Shown here piece after piece: positions 63,961 through 64,000 of a DNA stretch of 64,000 bases. The stretch is taken from NCBI GenBank assembly GCA_027488215.1, contig JAIYCB010000006.1:102820-166819 (forward strand), in the 5' to 3' direction. Made by a program: the position numbers and the translations under genes. Under the pieces are notes generated by a model. The model was not told the origin of the DNA and made no database searches. It worked only from the letters and a program-made list of their open reading frames with translations. The stretch comes from Comamonadaceae bacterium (lineage in GTDB: Bacteria; Pseudomonadota; Gammaproteobacteria; Burkholderiales; Burkholderiaceae_C). Numbering within the stretch: position 1 is the stretch's first letter; each line of letters starts with the position of its first letter.

Positions 63961-64000
63961 GGTTGGGGATAAGTTGAAAAACTGGGATCTAGTACAAGCG

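Larger units (their letters stand above)
56736..64000 (-). mobile_element. Prophage, late-gene end (continues beyond the window)
   Basis: Tail-type proteins, a modification-gene block and a complete lysis cassette (holin candidate, endolysin, Rz/Rz1), all on the minus strand in tail-to-lysis order. No integrase, capsid or terminase gene lies within the window, so the other end and att sites are outside or not recognisable. Confidence 0.85.

Overview
The window looks like the chromosome of a betaproteobacterium, most likely a Comamonadaceae-type Burkholderiales. This is inferred from the high-GC backbone and the housekeeping order pcm, rhodanese, tolC, waaA and later slyX, metK; I cannot run a database search to confirm it. 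There is no rRNA, CRISPR array or complete tRNA gene.

Region 1 (1-25.4 kb) is ordinary chromosome. It opens inside an RND efflux pump gene. Then come pcm, a rhodanese, tolC, and an LPS core block (waaA, five glycosyltransferases, an O-antigen ligase-type protein, a phosphomannomutase/phosphoglucomutase). After these are a DNA-repair methyltransferase, an EamA-type exporter, an RlmN-type radical SAM enzyme, slyX, metK with a structured-looking leader, a phosphoribosyltransferase, a host-attachment-family protein, a MacB-like ABC/HlyD efflux operon and an amidase.

Region 2 (25.5-30.4 kb) is a small accessory island. Three copies of a short sequence resembling the 3' end of a tRNA or tmRNA (25532, 26924, 28758) separate toxin-antitoxin-like modules: a truncated PIN toxin with its antitoxin, and a BrnT toxin with an XRE antitoxin plus a membrane protein. 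A small excisionase-like HTH gene is duplicated together with its flank. An XRE regulator and a TPR protein follow.

Region 3 (30.4-51.7 kb, all minus strand) is a Wzx/Wzy-type surface polysaccharide locus read from right to left. It holds an EPS-type MarR regulator, manC, fcl, gmd (GDP-fucose supply), ugd and a UDP-glucuronate epimerase-type gene (uronic acids). Next is a HAD/kinase/nucleotidyltransferase trio, then wzy, wzx, several glycosyltransferases including a GT11 fucosyltransferase-type gene, asnB and galE. The 36-43 kb part is visibly AT-rich, as is usual for transferred O-antigen or capsule genes. An ops-like element lies just upstream of the first gene, and an HTH-NusG/RfaH-type fusion gene lies 4 kb further upstream.

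Region 4 (51.9-55.6 kb) is a three-gene cassette between that antiterminator and the polysaccharide operon: two different ParB/RepB-like proteins and a large serine recombinase.

Region 5 (56.7-64 kb, minus strand) is the late end of a prophage: tail proteins, then a lysis cassette (holin candidate, SAR-type endolysin, Rz with nested Rz1). Between tail and lysis genes is the most unusual part of the window. A fibre-like protein has a cysteine-rich C-terminus built on Asn-Cys pairs. It is followed in the same operon by an unknown protein, a 2OG-Fe(II) oxygenase-like protein and a SPASM-type radical SAM enzyme. This layout suggests a phage-encoded system that chemically modifies its own fibre. 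That is an inference, not something the sequence proves.
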